Shown in pieces: positions 59,481 to 64,000 of a DNA stretch of 64,000 bases (positions within the stretch are counted from its first letter, which is position 1; the number at the start of each line of letters is the position of its first letter). Position numbers and translations under genes: made by a program. This DNA comes from Chrysemys picta bellii (lineage: Eukaryota > Chordata > Testudines > Emydidae): assembly GCF_011386835.1 (NCBI RefSeq), contig NC_088797.1, positions 92,204,264 through 92,268,263 of the forward strand, given 5' to 3'. Under the pieces are notes generated by a model. The model did not search any database and was not told the DNA's origin. It saw only the letters and a list, made by a program, of their open reading frames with translations.

Positions 59481-60960
59481 ATGCTGCCCGGATTTTTATA
59501 GCCTCTGACAGTTGACCTGTATATAACGGGAGAGAATCCTTAACTATTTCACCATTTCCAGCTCCAGCTCAATCTGAAAAGCAGAAGTTAAAATAAAAGG
59601 ATATAATAAATTTGGAACTTTGAAAAAAGTTGGTTTATTTCTAAATATTGGTGAAGGTTGTAGGGAAGTGTGAGATCTAATTTAATTCAGATCTTGCTTA
59701 GACTATACCTATTTTTACTTTAGTCCCCCTTTTTATCTCAACCAATCCATAATTCAGATTAATTGGGGAACTGACTTTTCTAAAATGTTGGGCCTAATTC
59801 TATCTTTTTCTTTTTTTTTCTTTTTTAAACTTATTTTGAACAGCACTTTACTAAGAAGTTGCCCTATTGATTTTAATGAGCATATTGAGTTAAATACTGC
59901 TCATTGTGACTAGGGTTGGTAGAGTTATCAGCAAAGAGGATATACTAATAGTCAAAGCTGTAACTGTCAACCAGACAAATTTGAAAAGCTGACATCCTGT
60001 GCTTGGTGACAGCAGAATAAATCAGTTAAACATGCTACTGTGCTTGTCATGGATATTCACTTTCTATCCTTGTGACAGTGTCAACTCTTATGCTCTTGTT
60101 CCTCACAACCACACATCACTGTCAGAGGCATGTTTTTAATCTTCAAAGTGTCTCTTTGTAAACTGGCATCCAGACTCCTTGCTGGGGAGGGCGGAGGGGA
60201 GAAGAGACCTGGTGCCTCCTTCAGATATTATTAACCAGAATAGAAACACAAATCATGTGGTGACAGATGTGTTTTGTGGCGTAAGCATGTTGTTGTCTCC
60301 ATGGGTATTAGTACAAATAAATTGCCTGGAGCAGGACAGAGCAGCATGCTGTGTGGCAGTACACATACAGGAAGCCCCGAGCACAATGAGTTGGATGTAT
60401 TTTGCACTAGGGAGGGACATGCTGTAAGACAATTTCACTGTGGTTAAATAACTAAAAACAATTTATCAGCTCAGGAATTGTCACATCTGCTCATGTAAAT
60501 AGTTCAGTGAATAGTTGTACAATGAAGAGACTAGTGTAAAGTTTCCTTTCCTATTTCACTATCTGTATTTGTTTTAAAACATTTTTTTATTAAAATACAG
60601 GGAACAAAGATAATTTAGTATTAAATTAATACAAGAAATACTGTATTCTATTAATGCTATGTAGCCTGATCCTGGATTCCTTACTTCAGTACCCTTATCT
60701 TCACTGGGACTAATGACCAAGTAAAGGTTGCTTATGTAAGTTTGTGGGGGTTGGTTCTCAAATTTGTAAAACTAGTTTGTACAGGACATGATAAAGCTCT
60801 AACTTTTCAAATAATTATGTTTTAATCTAGCAAATTTGCAGCAAGGGCATCTTCATATTAACGAGTCTCCTTTTTGTGGTCAAAGAAAATCTACAGTATA
60901 TGAAGAAGCTAAAAAATAGACAAAAGTTAGAATTTTCATTGACTTTCATTTGAGATTTAG
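59481..60960. other. Unassigned AT-rich sequence
   Basis: No gene was recognised. The opposing frames at 60179-60427 and 60253-60438 have no motif. Confidence 0.35.
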
Positions 60961-61245
60961 GATTATCTACACCTAAAATGCCACAGTGTAGACACTACCT
61001 ATGCCAACCGGATGGGTTCTCCCATCCACATAGGTAATCCACCTCCCCAAGAGGCAGTAACTAAGTCAGTGGAAGAATTTGCACTTTCACTAGCATAGCT
61101 TGTTTTGTGTTTGGATGGGGTGTGGTCTAATTATACCAGTACAAAGCACAGCTTTGCTAGTATAGCTGGGTCCACAGTAGGAATGGTTTGGGATAGTGTA
61201 TCAGTATTCCTATACCAGTAAAGCACTCCTAGTGTAGACATAGCC
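60961..61245. mobile_element. Non-autonomous DNA transposon, 'TGTCTACAC' family
   Basis: The left end reads GGATTATCTACACCTAAAATG and the right end CCTAGTGTAGACATAGCC, roughly inverted. The body is AT/GC mixed without a transposase. It is separated from the next member by only three bases. Confidence 0.6.
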
Positions 61246-61248
61246 TGA

Positions 61249-61512
61249 GGGTATGTCTACTAGAAATGATACAGTGGCACAGCTGCAGCACTGCAGTATA
61301 TACACTACAGCAATGGAAAGGGTTCTTCTGTGACTGTAATAAGTCCATCTCTGTGAGATACAGTAGCTAGGTTAACGGAGAATTATTCTGTGGACCTAGC
61401 GGTGTCGAGGGCTAGGGCTTAGGTCAGCTTAATTACGTCCCACAGGGCATGACATTTTTCATGGCCATGAGCGATTTAGTTAAGCTGACCTTATTTGTAG
61501 TGTAGACCTACC
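61249..61512. mobile_element. Non-autonomous DNA transposon, 'TGTCTACAC' family
   Basis: It starts GGTATGTCTACTAG and ends TAGTGTAGACCTACC, an inverted match of about 11 bases. CTGAG occurs on both sides, which may be a partial target duplication. Confidence 0.6.
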
Positions 61513-62499
61513 CTGAGTCTTTGAAAATTTTCAAAGAAATTTTTACCCCAAACCACTAAGCAGTTAGATAATTTATTATCCACCATCATTTTCTGTTGTT
61601 GTTAAAATACATTGCCCATTTAGAGTGTTCCTGTCCTGCTAGGTTGAAACATATCTAGAACACTAGTTGTTTTGCAGTTTAAACAGAAATTATTGTAAAG
61701 AATATTGGGTGATTTGAACAAATCACTTTGGTTATTTTCTTGTTTTAAGCCAAACAAATACAACAACAAAAAATCTCTTCCATTTTGTGAATGAACTGAT
61801 GACTATAATGACTCTTAACATGAATGGGAGGTGCATACAAAATGCCTGAATGTTCGAGCATCAGTAAACTATGCAGTTTGATTCACTGAAGGGATGATCT
61901 TGTGAGGTTTCTTTCACTATTGTTTAAACTAAGTATATTCAACATAAAGCTATCTGAAATAGCAAGTGCTAGACATGCATTATAAGTATGAAAAATGTAA
62001 GTGTCAGGGTTGTTTATGTATCTCTAATCTGTATATGTAATACACACTTGCTGGAATGCAGTAAAATGAATAGAGCTGAACTGAAATATCCCAATTATTA
62101 ATGTATTTGTTTAGTATGGTAAGTGTAGTCAGTTCTGTACAATACAAAGCATGACTGGAACATGTTGTGGACAGCAATCCCTTGATTATAAAATTCCCCC
62201 TTGGGTTCCATTGCAAATAATCAGCTGCTAGGGCAATCCTGGGAATCAAAGGAGTACAAAGGTAGACTTAAAGCTTGGACTACACAACCTAAATAACATT
62301 TTTTTTTGTATGTAACATGATTATATGGGCTGGGGTGTTACATTTCTTTCCTGAACCACCTTTCAGAAAAGTATCCTTGCAAGCTGAGCTGTGCTCTCCC
62401 TATCTCAGCTCTGCAGTCTGCAATGGAGAGTGCAAATAGGGGGAATAAATGACTCATGTGAATTGGGGAAATAAATGACCACAATAGGATGGGAAGGTT
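61513..62499. other. Unassigned AT-rich sequence
   Basis: Nothing was recognised. The minus-strand frame at 62004-62249 is unsupported. Confidence 0.35.
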
Positions 62500-62577
62500 T
62501 GTGGCCTGCGGTGTGCAGGAAGTCACACTAAATGATTATGATGGTCCCTTCTGGCCTTAAAGTGTATGAGTCTAATA
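62500..62577 (+). mobile_element. CR1 LINE 3' tail, plus strand
   Basis: AGGAAGTCACACTAAATGAT, TATGATGGTCCCTTCTGGCC and TTAAAGTGTATGAGTCTAAT reproduce, in sense, the CR1 terminus seen reversed at 25577 and 31528. Only the last 80 or so bases remain. Confidence 0.75.
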
Positions 62578-62826
62578 TGAGGGATCAAGAAAATAAGTGA
62601 GACTGGTGTGAGAGGTGGTAGAAAAAACTGGGGGGGGGAGAAGAGGAAGAAAACCAGAACAAAGAATAGAAAAGGAGCGAATGAATGACCTAAGTGCCCA
62701 AAATTTATGGGGTTGGGGGAGTATTTGGTTGAGAGAAGAGGCAGGATAGGGGAAAAATTTAATGAGGAGAGAGATGAGTAAAACTGTTCTTAGTGAAAGA
62801 TAACTAACAGTTTTTAAAATAAATGT

Positions 62827-62920
62827 GAGCAGTATTATAGCCATGTTGGCCCCAGAATATTAGAGCGAAAAGGAGGGTGAGATGGTAATAAAATGTTTAT
62901 CAACCTTTGGGCCTATGCAG
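62827..62920 (+). mobile_element. tRNA-derived SINE (second family), degraded fragment
   Basis: GAGCAGTATTATAGCCATGT, TGGCCCCAGAATATTAGAGC and GAAAAGGAGGGTGAGATGGT are diverged versions of the head seen at 26332. Confidence 0.55.
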
Positions 62921-63167
62921 GCAGATGCACAAGATTGTAATGTGAGCAAATGAAGGCTGGGATGAAAACTCTAAATAGATTTTCTCCTCTGATTCAAGTT
63001 AGAATTAGAAGTTGGGTCCAGAGATGAAACTAGTTCACTGACCCATTGCACCACTTCAGAAACGTCATCTTTTTATTTTAATTGTGTGATAAAATAGATT
63101 TCCAAAGATGGGCATCTGTGAATACCATGATTCTGGGTGCAAAATGAGCATGTGTATTTGTACACGT

Positions 63168-63423
63168 GGGCTATGGTTACACTAGAGAGCTTACAGCGGC
63201 GTACCTTATCTGCTCTGAGCCAATGGGAGAGAGCCCTCCTGTTGACTGACTTAATGTACTTCCAATGAGCGGCGGCAGCTATGTCGTCAGGAGAAGCTCT
63301 ACCATCAACATAGTGCTATCCACACTGGCATTTGGGTCTGTGTCAATTTTGTTCAGGGGGTGGCTTATTCTCCCCCCAAGCAACATAAATTATACTGACA
63401 TAAGTGGTAACGTAGACCTAGCC
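63168..63423. mobile_element. Non-autonomous DNA transposon, 'TGTCTACAC' family
   Basis: It starts GGGCTATGGTTACACTAG and ends AACGTAGACCTAGCC. The interior has GAGAGCTTACAGCGGCG and GAGCGGCGGCAGCTATGTCG, typical of the fuller form of this element family as I recall it. No clean target duplication was found. Confidence 0.65.
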
Positions 63424-63496
63424 TTGGTTAGTTGTGCCTTGCAAGAAACGTGTAGCACACTTATCTTTATTTTCTAGCCCAGTCATCTGATTTAGG

Positions 63497-63625
63497 TAGG
63501 GTGACCAGATGTCCCGGTTTTATAGGGACCGTCCCGATTTTTGGGTCTTTTTCTTATATAGGCTCCTATTACCCCCCCCCCCACTCCCTGTCCTGATTTT
63601 TCATGTTTGCTGTCTGGTCACCCTA
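63497..63625. mobile_element. Short MITE (TAGGGTGACCAGA termini)
   Basis: The 129-bp element starts TAGGGTGACCAGATG and ends GTCTGGTCACCCTA, 13-bp inverted repeats. It is flanked by the perfect 8-bp duplication GATTTAGG (63489-63496 and 63626-63633), pointing to the hAT superfamily. Internal landmarks are TCCCGATTTTTGGGTC and a run of 11 C. Confidence 0.9.
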
Positions 63626-63633
63626 GATTTAGG

Positions 63634-64000
63634 TTAGGATTACAGAAGTTTATACCCCACTCTCATGCCAGAGGTCTGTATTTACTGTTTCCGGTGATTA
63701 CTGACACATCTTTGTTTTTTTGTTTTGAAAATCAAATATAAGTAAAACCAAATATTTGCAAACACTGTCACAGGTTAATGCAGAAAATTGATGAAACAAA
63801 GCACCAGACACTTCAGGTCATCTATATTGACCTCCATCCATCCCAGAACTCCCTAACAGATCTACCTTTCATTGGACATCTGTCAATGTCAACCTCCGTG
63901 ATTTTCAAATCTTATGGCCACTTATTGTTCTGAAAATACCCGACCTCTGTGGTGAATCAGTTTAATAACTGTGAAACACAAGTAATACAGCAGATTGGTT
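63634..64000. other. Unassigned sequence to window end
   Basis: No feature was recognised. Confidence 0.35.

Overview
The window is vertebrate nuclear DNA, almost certainly from a turtle (Testudines, probably a cryptodiran). The pointers are several CR1 LINE 3' ends of the turtle type, ending in repeats such as TTCTTATGTTCTTA or AATCTATGAAT, copies of a cryptodiran tRNA-derived SINE, and many small hAT-type elements that I recall from reptile genomes. This attribution rests on memory of those families, not on a search. Base composition is AT-rich and stop codons are dense in all frames. I see no convincing host exon, no rRNA or functional tRNA gene, and no CRISPR array. The stretch is best read as intergenic or deep intronic sequence whose visible content is transposable elements.

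Layout. 1-2275 is the 3' part of a broken Ty3/gypsy retrotransposon (RNase H tail, integrase, 3' LTR), interrupted at 427-870 by a hAT element with a perfect 8-bp target duplication. A probable solo LTR follows at 2329-2911. 4.5-14.1 kb holds old dispersed repeats, a palindrome, a tRNA-like inverted pair and an old plus-strand CR1. 14143-14759 is a solo LTR. 16.1-17.0 kb is a compositionally odd CpG-bearing block, and 18.0-20.2 kb carries weak minus-strand retroelement-like reading frames. 20.2-34.4 kb holds hAT elements, CR1 tails, a solo LTR with a 5-bp duplication, and two fold-back SINEs with perfect target duplications. 35.05-35.64 kb is a Penelope-like reverse transcriptase remnant. 37.0-42.6 kb is a cluster of four CR1 copies on the minus strand, overlapping a perfect 245-bp direct repeat spaced 2,493 bp apart. 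44.3-46.0 kb and 58.2-63.6 kb are rich in non-autonomous DNA transposons. 50105-50836 is another LTR, and 52.4-57.0 kb is mostly plain AT-rich sequence.

There is no gene network to describe. The coding remnants belong to three retroelement classes (Ty3/gypsy, CR1 and Penelope-like), with a doubtful fourth. The most notable observation is the pair of fold-back SINEs at 27333-27514 and 34111-34336. In each, a full-length minus-strand SINE is joined tail-to-tail to an inverted copy of its own body. The arms are identical, and each whole structure lies inside one intact target-site duplication, so each was integrated as a single hairpin-shaped unit.
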